From: Theodoxus fluviatilis
Lineage: Eukaryota > Mollusca > Gastropoda > Cycloneritida > Neritidae
Reading direction: 5' to 3'
DNA length: 22,013 bases
Assembly: GCA_034096865.1 (NCBI GenBank)
Contig: JAWQFJ010000506.1
Coordinates: 289,579 to 311,591 of the forward strand
The notes below the pieces were generated by a model, which saw only the letters and a list, made by a program, of their open reading frames with translations, had not been told where the DNA came from and made no database searches. Position numbers and translations under genes: made by a program. Of the stretch, positions 9,296 through 20,308 are shown piece by piece. Every line of letters begins with the position of its first letter. Position 1 is the first letter of the stretch.

Positions 9296-10811
9296 CACCT
9301 TTACCTTTTGCTATTGTTTCATGTGCATGCGTAGAAATTACGTCAGAGTTGATGGGTAATGAATTCAACAACTGTTATCGCTTGTGCATCACACGTTGTT
9401 AGCAACAAAAGCAATACAGCTACACCGTAAGTAGTATTCCCTTTCGGAGGCGAAAGTTTAGAACTGGTGGTCGTTAAGCCATGTACATGTATATGTATAC
9501 GCTGACAACTACAGTCACGACATGAAGCACCGGTGGTGTTACGAGTCAAACACAATAGAACATAGGCTAGAATGGAAATAAGTCTTTTTGGTTCAAGTGC
9601 ATGGAAAAGGACGCTTTCCCCTATAAAATCATATCACCTGCTCGCGAGGTTTTCTACAGGCACTGTTATCACTTCTTCTTACGGAGTTATTCAAGGGGCA
9701 AGATAAATATATTGTTTGGAAAGTTTGTTCTTATAGCCACCAGTCTCAAGATAGTATTATTTTACTGTCTTCCACGTGTGGTATTTTCATAAAATGTGTA
9801 TATCGTAATTGATAATTATAAGTAAATTACGCAACTCTTGGCTGTCGGCTGTCATTGGTGTTGTTGTTGTTGCTTTTGCAATGTAGGATGTTCTCACAAT
9901 TAAACTGTTGACATGACCTTCCAATAGCGTTTGCTGCCGGGACTGCCTCATCCATATTCCTGAAAGGTATCTCCTTAAGGGCTCTTAGACACACAATCTC
10001 AACCCAAGGTTGTTATCCCAGATGGATGAATGGATTGATGTTTGGAGTTTAAAATGGCTTATCAGCACTTGTGTCTATGTAAGGCCATTGATCGAGAAAT
10101 CACTCGATCTAGTTAGAATAAGAGCGAGTCAAGTCACGATTTCCTTGGTCATTCGCTCTGTACGTGTCACATAGGGAGACGTGGTGGCTCTATTCGTACG
10201 TACAAACCGCAGAGGTTTGGCAATCTCAGAGAAAACATCAAGCAAGACGAGTGTAACACGCACTAGCTTGTCCCACCCCATGCCTGGCTCAAGCATCAGC
10301 AAGTCCCTCCCCTTCCCTCCTCTTGCCACCGATGGAGAGACTTGTGAGAGAGGCAAGGTTCATTGAGCACTATTCCGGCATCTGTTCTTCATTCCACATC
10401 GGCGTGATCAAACAAAATAAGTGTAGGCGACTGGAGAGCAGCGAGACATGAAGCCTTCCCAGTTTGCCGGGAAAGCCATTAGTCCCAAAGCACGTTGGAC
10501 TCATCAACTTGTGTGAGATTTTCATTTAAGAGAAGAGGTTCCCCCGTAATTGCAAGATGTCATTCATCTTGATTAAGCGTCTATGAAGCCGTGGCTTCGC
10601 CACCATCCTTTTCGCCGTTTACAGCTGCTTTATCGCCCGGGTCTGGTTATCTTAACGAGGTAAATGGACGGTGCTGACACAGCTGATTAGTGGTTTGGAG
10701 TATCTTTCGCTTTTTATCCCTGAGAGGTGATTTCGAATAGACATACGCCCACCTTTATTATCTCACGTGCACATGTGGCCCTGTCCAAGATTTCTTCAAA
10801 GCTATCGACTT

Positions 10812-11254
<443 letters not shown>

Positions 11255-11692
11255 AGTCTTATGTAATTTATATATATTCGTTTACACATATCGACACATA
11301 TTAACTTAAACATGTATATGTCAGTATGCGAAGAGCTGAAATATAATAAAACATAACATCACAAAACCTTTCTCACGTCTGGTGTAAGATGCACGGAAAA
11401 GAAACCATCTCGTTTAACTTTTTTGAAGCGCCCTTAGATCTATTTTACGATAAAGTAACTCATTTTTCTCGTCTGGGAAAGGAACCCCAAACACGGAGCA
11501 CGTTCGCGTTCTTTCCGCAGTCCCTAGGGTGAGGGGCGGCAGTGGTGAAGTCCCGGACTGGGGCAGGCACACGCGGGCATGACGACCTCGATCGCTTTCC
11601 CAAATACCAACCCTCCCGTTCCGCAGTCCGTTATTTCCCCTGCTCTGTAATCTCCGTATTGAGCTGGAGGCCGCGGGTGAATTGGGGAGGGG

Positions 11693-12103
11693 CCGGTGTC
11701 GTAGAATATTTCGGAACCAGGATAAATCGGAACAGGTAGGCGAGAATATAATTTTTACCCGGAATGATGCAGACAGAATATTAGTGAAGCCATGTGGGCC
11801 TTCTGTGCGTGACTTTGTAATTCATAGACAAGGAGATAAACAGGTAGGTGAGAAGATATTTATTGCACAACCTCATCAAAGTGTGAGAAACTCTTCACAA
11901 TCTGTTTATAAAAAATCGTAAAGTAAACAATTAATGTGGGCTAATGACCTTCTAGACGGTTCCGAAATATCCTGGTGGTTCCGAAAAATCCTGCCACCAC
12001 GACCAGGATAAATCGGAATGGTTCCGAAATATCCTGCCACCAGGGCCAGGATAAATCGGAATGGTTCCGATTTGTCCGGTTCCGAAATATCCTGCGACAC
12101 CGG
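11693..12103. mobile_element. 411-bp inverted-repeat element (MITE-like)
   Basis: The left end, 11693-11733, and the right end, 12064-12103, are inverted copies starting CCGGTGTCG and continuing ATATTTCGGAACC, then AAATCGGAAC, with four or so mismatches and one indel. The interior (11740-11950) is AT-rich. It contains two related words, AACAGGTAGGCGAGAA near 11731 and AACAGGTAGGTGAGAA near 11839. The right half carries tandem sub-repeats. No transposase is present and no clear target-site duplication was seen, so a MITE or foldback element is inferred. It lies inside the receptor intron. A frame open across 11682-11921 has no recognised domain. Confidence 0.65.
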
Positions 12104-12104
12104 G
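11958..12104. repeat. 43-bp tandem sub-repeats within the inverted-repeat element
   Basis: GGTTCCGA starts recur at 11958, 11977, 12020, 12063 and 12078. The two full units (11977 and 12020) are 43 bp and nearly identical. Each contains TTCCGAAATATCCT or its AAAATCCT variant, and AGGATAAATCGGAA, which are near-inverse words. The array can therefore fold into several alternative hairpins. Confidence 0.85.
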
Positions 12105-12426
12105 ACTGGGTGCACGGGTTGAAAGTGAAATGGAAAGATGGAGGGGGTGGCAGTGGGGGGAGGAGGAGTGGAGGAGATGGGTAAGTTTCCTCGTCACGAT
12201 TAGTCTGACGTCATTGCACCATGGAAAATTGGGGCAATCTGCTCGTTACGAGATACTCAAACCAGCAAGAGTACATGATCGCAAACAACGGGATGTACTT
12301 TAGCTCAGATGCAGACACAGCCAGACCCTCCCAGGCATGTAGACATTCATGCACATGTGGACACTCATACACAGACGCTCACACGCCATACACATCTACA
12401 CAGCCATAACCACGCTCACCCGCTCA

Positions 12427-12546
12427 TGCACGCACGCACGTACACACACACACATACACACATATACATACACACGCACAAACACACACACACACACGCA
12501 CGCACGCACACAAACCCGCACACACGCATACACACACACACGCGCT

Positions 12547-12580
<34 letters not shown>

Positions 12581-12725
12581 AATAAACACACACACACACA
12601 CGAACACACGCACGCACACAAACACGCACGCACGCACACACACACACACACACACACAAACACGCACACAAACACGCGCGCACACACACACACACAAACA
12701 CACACGCGCATACGAACACACGAAC
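12427..12725. repeat. (CA)n tract with CG islands
   Basis: About 300 bases of CACA-rich DNA with CGCACGCACG islands and CGCGCTCGCGCGCGCACA near 12541. His/Thr-rich and Cys/Val-rich open frames are artefacts of composition. Confidence 0.95.
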
Positions 12726-12978
12726 GTGCATTTGCGCGTACTTACACATAGACATGCACATGTACACACGCGCATAGCTAAAGGCACAAAGTCCGCGAGC
12801 TAACACATGCATGTATATACACAATACCCACCACTTCAGCCTCGATAAATGTCATCGTCGTCATTGGCGTCGTCATCTTCATCATCACTGTCGGCAATGG
12901 CGGCCACTGCTACTAGCTACCGTCATGCTTGGCAAGAGCACCATCCGCAACCACAACGGCAACTGCTACAATTATGTC

Positions 12979-13774
12979 CACCACCGACACCACCATTACC
13001 ACTTCCTCCGACACCAACACTACCACAACACTATAACAACACTACAACCACCACCGACACCACCATTACCACTTCCTCCGACACCAACACTACCACAATA
13101 CTACCACCACCACCAACACCAGCACTACCACTACCACCACCACCGACACCACCACTGCCACTACCACCGACGTCACCACTACAACTACCATCGACACCAC
13201 TACTATCACTGCCACCTACACCACCACTACCACCACCACCGACATCACCACTACCACTACCACCGACACCAGCACTACCACTACCATCACCACTGCCACT
13301 ACCATCGACGTCTCCACTACAACTGCCATCGACACCACTACTATCACTGCCATCGACACCACCACTATCACTACCACCGACATCACCACTACCACTACCA
13401 CCGACACCAGCACTACCACTACCATCACCACTGCCACTACCACCGACGTCACCACTACAACTACCATCGACACCACTACTATCACTGCCACCTACACCTC
13501 CACTACCACTACCACGGACACCACCACTACCACCACCACCGACATCACCATTATCACTACTACCGACATTACCAATACCACTACCACCGACACCACCACG
13601 ACCACTACCACCACCACTACCACCACCACCGACATCCCAACTGCCACTACTACCGACATTACATCTACCACTACCACCGACACCACCACTACCACCACCA
13701 CTGACACCAACACTATCACTTCCACCGACGCCGCCACTACCACCGGTACCACTACCACCACCACCACCACTACC
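12979..13774. repeat. ACC/ACT trinucleotide array with 138-bp higher-order period
   Basis: About 800 bases built from ACC, ACT, GAC and ATC triplets. TACTATCACTGCC recurs at 13201, 13339 and 13477, exactly 138 bp apart, and GCCACTACCACCGACGTC at 13155 and 13431 (2 x 138). An earlier part has a 70-bp repeat (ACCATTACCACTTCCTCCG near 12991 and 13061). Frames read as His/Tyr/Arg-rich or Pro-rich on + and Gly/Ser- or Val-rich on -, open because no stop codons occur in the triplets. It ends about 64 bases before a receptor exon and is therefore intronic. Confidence 0.95.
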
Positions 13775-13838
13775 ATTCATGCCAGCGTTACCATTGCGAT
13801 CGACTTGTTTAACACTTTCCCATTGTTCTTGTCTGCAG

Positions 13839-14293
13839 CGCAGACCAGCGGCTGGAGGAGAAGCGGGAGGCCCTGGCAGTGCTGAACTTCGACGGTCTGG
13901 TGGTGTGGATCCCCCAGGCCATCTTCAAGTCCTCCTGCCTGATCGACATCCGCCATTTCCCCTTCGACATGCAGACGTGCAAGCTCAAGTTCGGCTCCTG
14001 GACCTACAATGGCAACCACCTTGACCTGGAGTTTCTCTACAACACGTCCGGCTTCGAGATGAACGACTACATTCCCAGCAACGAGTGGCACATCGTTGCC
14101 TCCTGGGCCAAGCGCACGGTGCAGTACTACCCTTGCTGCCCCGAGCCCTATGTGGACCTGACCTTCACCATACGCATCCAGCGCAAGGTGGCCTTCTACA
14201 GCTACATCCTCATCCTGCCCTGCGTCCTCCTCTCCTCCCTCACCCTCGTGCTCTTCTGGCTCCCGCCTGAATCTCCCGCCAAGATGCAGCTGG
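13839..14293 (+). CDS. nAChR subunit exon: Cys-loop, loops B and C, and M1
   Basis: The acceptor is TTCTTGTCTGCAG and the donor is G/GTGAGTG. The exon is 455 bases, starts in phase 2, ends in phase 1 and holds 151 complete codons. In order: ADQRLEEKR (loop A side), VVWIPQAIFKSSC (loop E and the first Cys-loop cysteine), a Cys-loop with exactly 13 residues between its cysteines including the invariant FPFD, FGSWTYNG with the loop B tryptophan, the sequon NTS, DYIPSNEW, YYPCCPEPY (loop C with vicinal cysteines and flanking aromatic residues), then FYSYILILPCVLLSS, with the conserved M1 proline-cysteine pair, ending LPPESPAKMQLG just before M2. Vertebrate alpha7-type genes spread this region over several exons, so introns are missing here. 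All key agonist-site aromatics appear intact. Confidence 0.97.
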
Positions 14294-14331
14294 GTGAGTG
14301 CGCATGACGCCGGAACTGCGATTTGGACTCA

Positions 14332-14476
14332 TTTGTTGTTGTTGTGTTGGTGTTGTTGTTGTTGTGCTGTTGTTGTTGTGTTGGTGTTGTTGATGTTGTT
14401 GATCTTGTTGATGGTAACGGTGTCGTTGATGTTGTTGGTGTTGTTGATGGTGGCGGAGGTGGTACTGCTGGTACTA
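14332..14476. repeat. (GTT)n-type degenerate trinucleotide tract
   Basis: GTTGTTGTT with GGT, GAT and GCT variants, starting only ~40 bases after the receptor exon's donor site. The 3-base periodicity fades after about 14476. Confidence 0.9.
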
Positions 14477-14479
14477 GTG

Positions 14480-15254
14480 CTAGTGCTGGTGATTGGGATT
14501 ACGCTAGCGACGTTTCCTTGACTTTGGCAACAAACGAAGTAAGCGAAAATGTTACTCTGCAGTACACATTGATGTGGAGACGGCCATAATTTGCCCGTGT
14601 TGCCACACGCTCTAAAGGTCAAAGTTTAGTTTATGGTATGTGTCTCGGCGCCACTGAAACCGTCCGTCCATAATCGAGGGACCCCTTTATCAAAACGCTG
14701 ATTTTTTTTGCATGAGCCAGAGCAGTTCAGTAGGAAGTAATGTCAGTCTGCGATAAAGATGTGTGTATCAGCCGGTATCACATGGTACAAGTATTAATTC
14801 GGAGTAATATTGGAAGTCTGTATTTCTGTTTTCTCGACATTTTATTGTAGCATACCTTTGAATAAACAGACGAATTCAGACAAACAGACCTAAAAGTGCG
14901 CCAATCAGGTTTTCGCCGACTGGATTCAGAAGTTCTTTTTTACGTTATCTTTTCCTTGCTCCCATTCCAGCCCACCCTTCGTATCCTCCAGCGTCTCGTG
15001 CTCTCCCTGTTCCCATAACTATTCCCGGTTCTCTGTAGACTTCTCCTTCAGGCACCTTGTTAGTTTTTAAGGAGCTTGTTTTGTCGTTTATGGCATTCTT
15101 TGCGAATGTCAGGTGGGGTTGTTGAAAAATTGAAGCCTGCTCCGAGCCTTGATTGGCTTCGTCTGTTCAGGACCGGACAGCTCTGTCTGGAGGCGGCAGG
15201 TGTCAACACCCTGTGTGCACCGGTCCTCCAAGATTGCTGTGATACAACTCTAGG
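14480..15254. other. Unique sequence, nothing recognised
   Basis: No coding motif found. A T run occurs at 14702-14709. The segment before the GA tract (15110-15250) is GC-richer, with an open minus frame that has no recognised family. Confidence 0.4.
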
Positions 15255-15255
<1 letters not shown>

Positions 15256-15314
<59 letters not shown>

Positions 15315-15367
15315 TAGAGAGACAGATAGAGAGAAACAGAGAGACAGAGAGAGACTGACAGACAAAC

Positions 15368-15422
<55 letters not shown>
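15256..15422. repeat. (GA)n microsatellite with GACA interruptions
   Basis: Pure (GA)n at 15257-15305 and 15371-15417, separated by GACAGATAGA-type units. Purine-only on the + strand. Confidence 0.95.
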
Positions 15423-15427
<5 letters not shown>

Positions 15428-16254
15428 TTGCGTGCTTCAAGGCCATCGCAGGAGCCTCCAAGGCAGAGAGGTGATAATGGAGTCAGAGGCCGTGCTGGAT
15501 TCGATTGCCTGACGCTGTCTGCAGGTGGAGCCATCCAGGCCACTGTCCCAGAGGATCGCACTCCAGATCGCCTGAAGCCAGACCTTCCTTGTAGCCCCAA
15601 GTCGATTGCAGATCAGATAAGATCATCCTGGCGCTGATCAAGATTGTGTTGGGTGCAGGTCCGCTTCTTTCTTGTCCATCGGTCCGGATGTATCCATTTC
15701 TCCACTTCTCCTGACCAATGCATGATTATCTGATGCAAAAATGATTGACCAGAAAGGGAATCATACTAATATATAGAGTACTCATCTATCGGTCCCGACT
15801 TTACAGCTTCGCATTTCTCCAAATCGATGAGTGATCATTTAATACAGAGATTTATTAACACAAAGGGAATCCTGTTTATTTCTCTTCCTCATACATTTAC
15901 ATGTAAATCAATATAGATGCATATTGCACGTTCTTCAATCACGAATCAAAACCTAAAGCTGAATACATATTAGCGCTGGACGTGCACGTGTCATTCAAGA
16001 AATGTCAATCGACGATGAGGTATTTTAGAAGAGTGTGTTTGTATTTATGATTAATCTACACGAAATACTATTGGACACAATTCAGTGACATTTACTTTTC
16101 TTCTCACAGATTCTCTCCTTCCCATCCCAGACAGCACCCTTCAACTTTCCCCACTCCATCTTCATTATTTTTTTTCTCTCTTTCCTCGTCCTGGCGTTGA
16201 TGGAGGGCATGATCTGTCCGAAGCGAAGCGCGGTGATGTGGGTCATAGGGCCAT
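15423..16254. other. Unique sequence, nothing recognised
   Basis: 15430-15640 is open and GC-richer on +, with no family motif. 15700-16200 is AT-rich and contains no recognisable feature. Confidence 0.4.
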
Positions 16255-16819
16255 GTGACGTATGGACCGACCAAACTGGGCGGAAGTAGCCGCTTTGGGC
16301 TTGCAACCTCAAGGCAGCCTGCGCAGATCGTTCTCGCTGGCTGGAACCCTCTCTGGACAAATGGGGAGGGGGAACGGTACCACTTCGTCCCGTTCGCTGT
16401 TGAAACTACCGGAGTCGTCGGACCGGCAGCAACGGAACTTATCCGAGAGATCGGCCAGCGGATTGCACTGTCGACAGATGACCCGCGCCAGACACAGTTC
16501 CTGTTCCAGAGAATCTCGCTGGCAATCACGAGGGGCAACGCGTTCGCGATCATGTCGTCGGCCAAGCGTGAGGCTTCCCGTGACCCAAAGCCGAGATGTT
16601 ACCGGGGAGCGATCGTGCACAAGTCGTCAGACGCTGGTTTCACCAGCAGCTGAGAATCCATCCGCTCCAGCCCCGTCACAGGTCAACCGTCACCCAGCCG
16701 CCGCCAGACACAACAAACCCGGCGACATCTCGGGCCACGCGGGCAGCACGAGGACTCGCAGCAGGTCATCAACAAGGCTGGACCAGCACGAGCAAGCAGC
16801 ACGGGTGCGAAGAAAGTAA
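16255..16819 (+). pseudogene. C-terminal tail of a non-LTR retrotransposon protein (decayed)
   Basis: The + frame 16255-16653 contains HFVPFAVETTGVVGP, then ELIREIGQRI, then DDPRQTQFLFQRIS and LAITRGNAFAIM. This combination (PFVVET, a GRRI helix, TGDPRET-FLFQRLS, AIQRGNA) is, as I remember it, the tail that follows the reverse transcriptase domain in many invertebrate non-LTR retrotransposon proteins. The reverse transcriptase itself is absent upstream, so the copy is 5'-truncated. The frame stops at 16653, while an overlapping frame stays open to 16819, compatible with one frameshift. The first ~30 residues of the frame look unrelated. Superfamily assignment is from memory of the motif and needs a profile search. 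Confidence 0.6.
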
Positions 16820-16961
16820 CTGTCTGTTCGGTCTCGAGAATAACTCGATCAGCCTCTAAATTCGTGCGCGTTTAAGTCGCAAGACTGGATGTTAGTCTTG
16901 ATCCTGTTCATGTACATACATTTACGTCCTTTTTTCATGTGTTGCGTCCTTGTAAACAGTG

Positions 16962-16967
16962 AATAAA
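16962..16967 (+). promoter_or_regulatory. AATAAA polyadenylation signal candidate
   Basis: AATAAA in GTGAATAAAGTTC lies ~140 bases after the end of the retrotransposon-like frame at 16819, where a transcript end would be expected. No poly-A tail follows in the DNA, so the link is an inference. Confidence 0.4.
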
Positions 16968-16979
16968 GTTCTTCAATGG

Positions 16980-18100
16980 GGAGGGTCAGGTAGGGCTGGA
17001 GGCTCTGCGAAGGTTAGCCATGTGGAACTGATCTCCATTAGGCAGACCGCCGGCTACCTCTCTACCGGCTGACCTTTCGCTGTGTCTGCTAGCTGGCTAA
17101 ACGGAGAAAGAATACGTGTCTGTAAAGCATGAACAGTCTAATCGCCCTGTTTCTAGCATGACAGTTTACAGACTTGCGGAGTGGCTGGACGAGAAGCAGT
17201 GTCACTTTGAGCATCAGCACAATCGCCGCTGCCTGTAGGCAAGCAGACGGGAAGGGCGGGAAGAGGGTACGTTTCTGTATGGCTTTCATGCCAGGGCATT
17301 CTGGAGCTGTCCTCACCGTCTGCACGAGGGTAGGCTGCCTAAAGAGGGTGGGTGTCTGCGTGGCTGCACTGCCCAGAACCGTGGCCTGCCAGCAGGGCTA
17401 AGTGGGTGCCGCCGGGTCCATCCATCATGTGCATTCCATGATGACAACGTCTTCCCTCCCTCTGACAGCTCCTATCAACGCCTAACAGATAGCGTGGCTG
17501 CCGCATCAGCCCTTTCTCTCTTCTTTTCTAGTGCTTCCCCTCCACCTCTACCGCTGGGAAGTTTTGTCCCCGCTACCCCCACTCAGCACCCACCCATTAC
17601 CAAATTTCCGTCATTGTCAGATGTTTTAATGAAATTAATTTGTTGTACAGAACAAGATATCTTTGTCATGTCTGTACCAGAGAAGAAGTTTTGGGAGGAA
17701 AGTTTTTGGTTGTCATTTTGGAAAGAACAGAGAAAGGCCAGCATAAGACTTTTTTAATCTGTCTAATGCATCCAGTTGTTTTTTTATTTTTGCGACGTCT
17801 TGAACCTTCCGTCACAGAGGGTAAAAGGTTCATTTATGACGTTGCCCATCGGACGGAAATTCCCACAGGGAAAGGGCCTTTTCCACGTCCTGTGGACCTG
17901 TGACGTCATAGAGATTGAGTACGACCAAGACATCACCTCATCTGAGGGACTGATGGCATCCTTCTCAGTGCCAGAAGGAAAAGAAAATGAGATGACCGGC
18001 TCAGTTATTTAGCAGATAATGCAGACCATTCAAGTCTGAACAGTAATTTAAAAACGAATGCTTCAGTAATGTAGTATTTACTGAGCTGAAATTTGCACTT
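16980..18100. other. Unique sequence, nothing recognised
   Basis: Short frames under 90 codons overlap on both strands without family motifs. 17640-18012 is open in overlapping + frames, but the translations show no domain. Confidence 0.4.
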
Positions 18101-18102
18101 GC

Positions 18103-18104
<2 letters not shown>

Positions 18105-18153
<49 letters not shown>

Positions 18154-18155
18154 CT

Positions 18156-18225
<70 letters not shown>

Positions 18226-18279
18226 AACAGGCTGGAGGTCTATTCAATAAACTATTCGTTCGTTTTCTCTCTCTCTCTA

Positions 18280-18313
<34 letters not shown>

Positions 18314-18480
18314 AACAGGCTGGAGGTCTATTCAATAAACTAATCGTTCGTTTTCTCTCTCTCCCTTCCATTCCCCCCCCCTCTCTCTCTCTCTCGTTCT
18401 TCCTCTCTCTCTCTCCATCCCCCCTCTCTCTTCATCCCTCCTCTCTTCCCTCCATCCCCCTTCTCTTCCCTCCATCCCCC
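18105..18480. repeat. CT-rich block with CTGT and CCCTTC variants
   Basis: (CT)n at 18105-18228 with CTGT interruptions, further (CT)n after each copy of an 88-bp duplication, then CCATCCCCCTCTCTTCCCT-type units at about 18415-18500. Confidence 0.9.
18221..18396. repeat. 88-bp tandem duplication in the CT block
   Basis: CTCTCAACAGGCTGGAGGTC followed by TATTCAATAAACTA and CGTTCGTTTTCTCTC starts at 18221 and again at 18309. The non-simple part (18227-18275 and 18315-18363) differs at about one base. Each copy places CAACAG directly after a long pyrimidine tract and AATAAA 15 bases later. The second copy decays past about 18370. Confidence 0.85.
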
Positions 18481-18505
18481 TCTCTTCCCTCCATCCCCTT
18501 TCGGT

Positions 18506-18560
18506 ATGTGTGTGTGCATGGGTGTGTATGTGTGTGTGTACGTGTGTATATGTGTATATA
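18506..18560. repeat. Short TG/TA-rich tract
   Basis: GTATGTGTGTGTGCATGGG and TGTGTATATGTGTATATATG; a short degenerate microsatellite. Confidence 0.85.
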
Positions 18561-18564
18561 TGAT

Positions 18565-20184
18565 ATAGTTGCGTCTACTGTAAACCCACTCTGAATATCT
18601 CGTCCAAGGAAAACAAACACATAGAGGTAGGAAAAAAGAAAAATCCTCTGCGTCTCATATCGGCAATGTGTCAGGGTGTGGTTGACTTTTGACACGTCTC
18701 ACAGAAGCATGCGGAGATAGGAAAACATTCTTCCTCGACTGCCCTCGAATTCCTCAGGTTTTGTCTGAGACATCGAGTTTTAACGTGGGACATCTGGTCC
18801 CGAAGGCTTGTCTCGTCTCGTATCAACACGTTGGAGAAGTTCGAGATCTCCCTGGCTTTTCTATCTGGATGGACTGTCTGGAATCTCTTGTAGATTTATG
18901 TCCGGTGAACGGCGTGATACGGTGCTGAAAGTCTGCCACCTGCACATTGTGGAAAGACGAGCTGTTCCCCAGGATTTATTAGATGGTCGACGTTTTCATG
19001 TATCACTAACGAGACCGCAAGAACATCTTGGAGGTGTAGGACTGTCTGGTTAATAAAGGATAAAACATTTTGGGTGCAGTGCTTTCTCAGAAATCTCAGG
19101 AAACTTAGGAAAGGCTACGACTCAAACTTGTTATTCTTTATCAAATCAGGAATTCGTTCACCTCCTTGCATTCCTTGTGGCGATTTTGTTTTGTCTTCCA
19201 GAATCCGGAGATATACTTTCACGTACATTTTCGTGTATAGGTTGTGCCTCGTAATGCCGTACATTTTAAGCATTTTAAAGCTTTTGACGAGTAACCAGTA
19301 ACGAACATCTTACTGTGATCACATGACTGAATTTTCACAGTGCGATCTCCCCGTAGACTGTTAAATGTAATAAATACTCTTTGCGTTTGATCGATAGCAC
19401 TGCAAAGCTGAACAACACGTCGACAACAGCAGTAAAAGTCGGGCATACCACTTTAACATGTACAACAATTTGTTTTAGTGTTTAAATTAATAAATCAGAG
19501 CATCTATAAACGGAATAGTGACAGAAAGAAGCCGTAAGTGAAAAAAGATTAGTGCAAATGAGTGAAGGATTGAGAGTTGCTCAGGCAGACTTCTTGTTTC
19601 GAAAAATCTGTCGGCGCCATGAGGCCCAATTCAGACGTACGAGTGCGAGGGATTTTCTCCCAGCGCGTCCAGCGCTTGGTGGGAATGGAAGTGATTGGGA
19701 CCACGTGGGGGCAGTCTGTCCAGGACAGGGGCTGTTGGGGGCTGTTCTTGGCATAGAATTTAATGGCCGTAACGTCGTTGATGGAAACGTCTATCGCTGA
19801 AAATTGCAGTTCAGAGAATAGGCACTAAATATGAAAAAAGCCCTAATTGAATATCGTATTGCCGTAATTGAGTTTTACTCATCAGCATCTCTCCATCACT
19901 TCTCGTTCCGCTTAGTTTTTAAAAAATTTAATCAGAAACCCCTGGCAAATTGCTTTTCGGAGACTTGTGCATTTAAATGAAGGAAATTGCTCATCTAAAC
20001 TTTTTGCTGTGGAAAAAACCCACAACAAAACCCAAAGCTGGACTTAGGATGAAATGTCCACAGCCACAAAAAGTACCAAAATCGAAAATCAAATTTAATG
20101 GCTGAGAGAGCACCGTAGGCGGAACCTCAATCATCCCGGATATAATGGGGAAGGGCGCATGAGTGAGTGGGTGTTTAGATAGGA
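18565..20184. other. Unique sequence, no recognised gene
   Basis: About 1.6 kb. 18689-19053 is open in overlapping + frames and ends near TTAATAAAGG at 19050, but no domain is visible. 19549-19824 is open on - and 19552-19800 on +; the minus translation, with PLSWTDCPHV and SIPTKRWTRWEKIP, looks more protein-like than the others but matches nothing I know. Confidence 0.35.
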
Positions 20185-20211
20185 AGGGGGGCAGGGGGGG
20201 GGGGGGGGGCG
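20185..20211. repeat. Poly-G tract
   Basis: AGGGGGGCAGG followed by a G run and CGG; G-rich on +, length uncertain. Confidence 0.9.
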
Positions 20212-20248
20212 GTGCAGTCAACTAGTTTGGAGGCTAAGCCTCGTAGGT

Positions 20249-20308
20249 GTAGGAACGAGCAATATAGTAGGAGTGTCAGAAGAGCTTTACATGTGTAGGA
20301 AAGAGCAA
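20249..20308. repeat. 46-bp minisatellite, left part before LINE insertion
   Basis: One full unit (20249-20294), starting GTAGGAACGAGCAATATAG, and the first 14 bases of another (GTAGGAAAGAGCAA, 20295-20308). The same units resume at 21411, beyond the LINE, showing that the retrotransposon sits inside the array. Confidence 0.9.

Noticed and set aside
12811..13704. 297-codon His/Tyr/Arg-rich + frame
   Set aside because: A translation of the trinucleotide array; no non-repetitive domain and intronic by position.
13031..13780. 249-codon Gly/Ser-rich - frame, silk- or mucin-like
   Set aside because: The antisense of the ACC array; lies within the intron of the receptor on the other strand.
12849..14024. 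391-codon Pro-rich + frame running into the receptor exon
   Set aside because: It is open only because the ACC-type triplets contain no stops, and it enters the receptor exon in the wrong frame.
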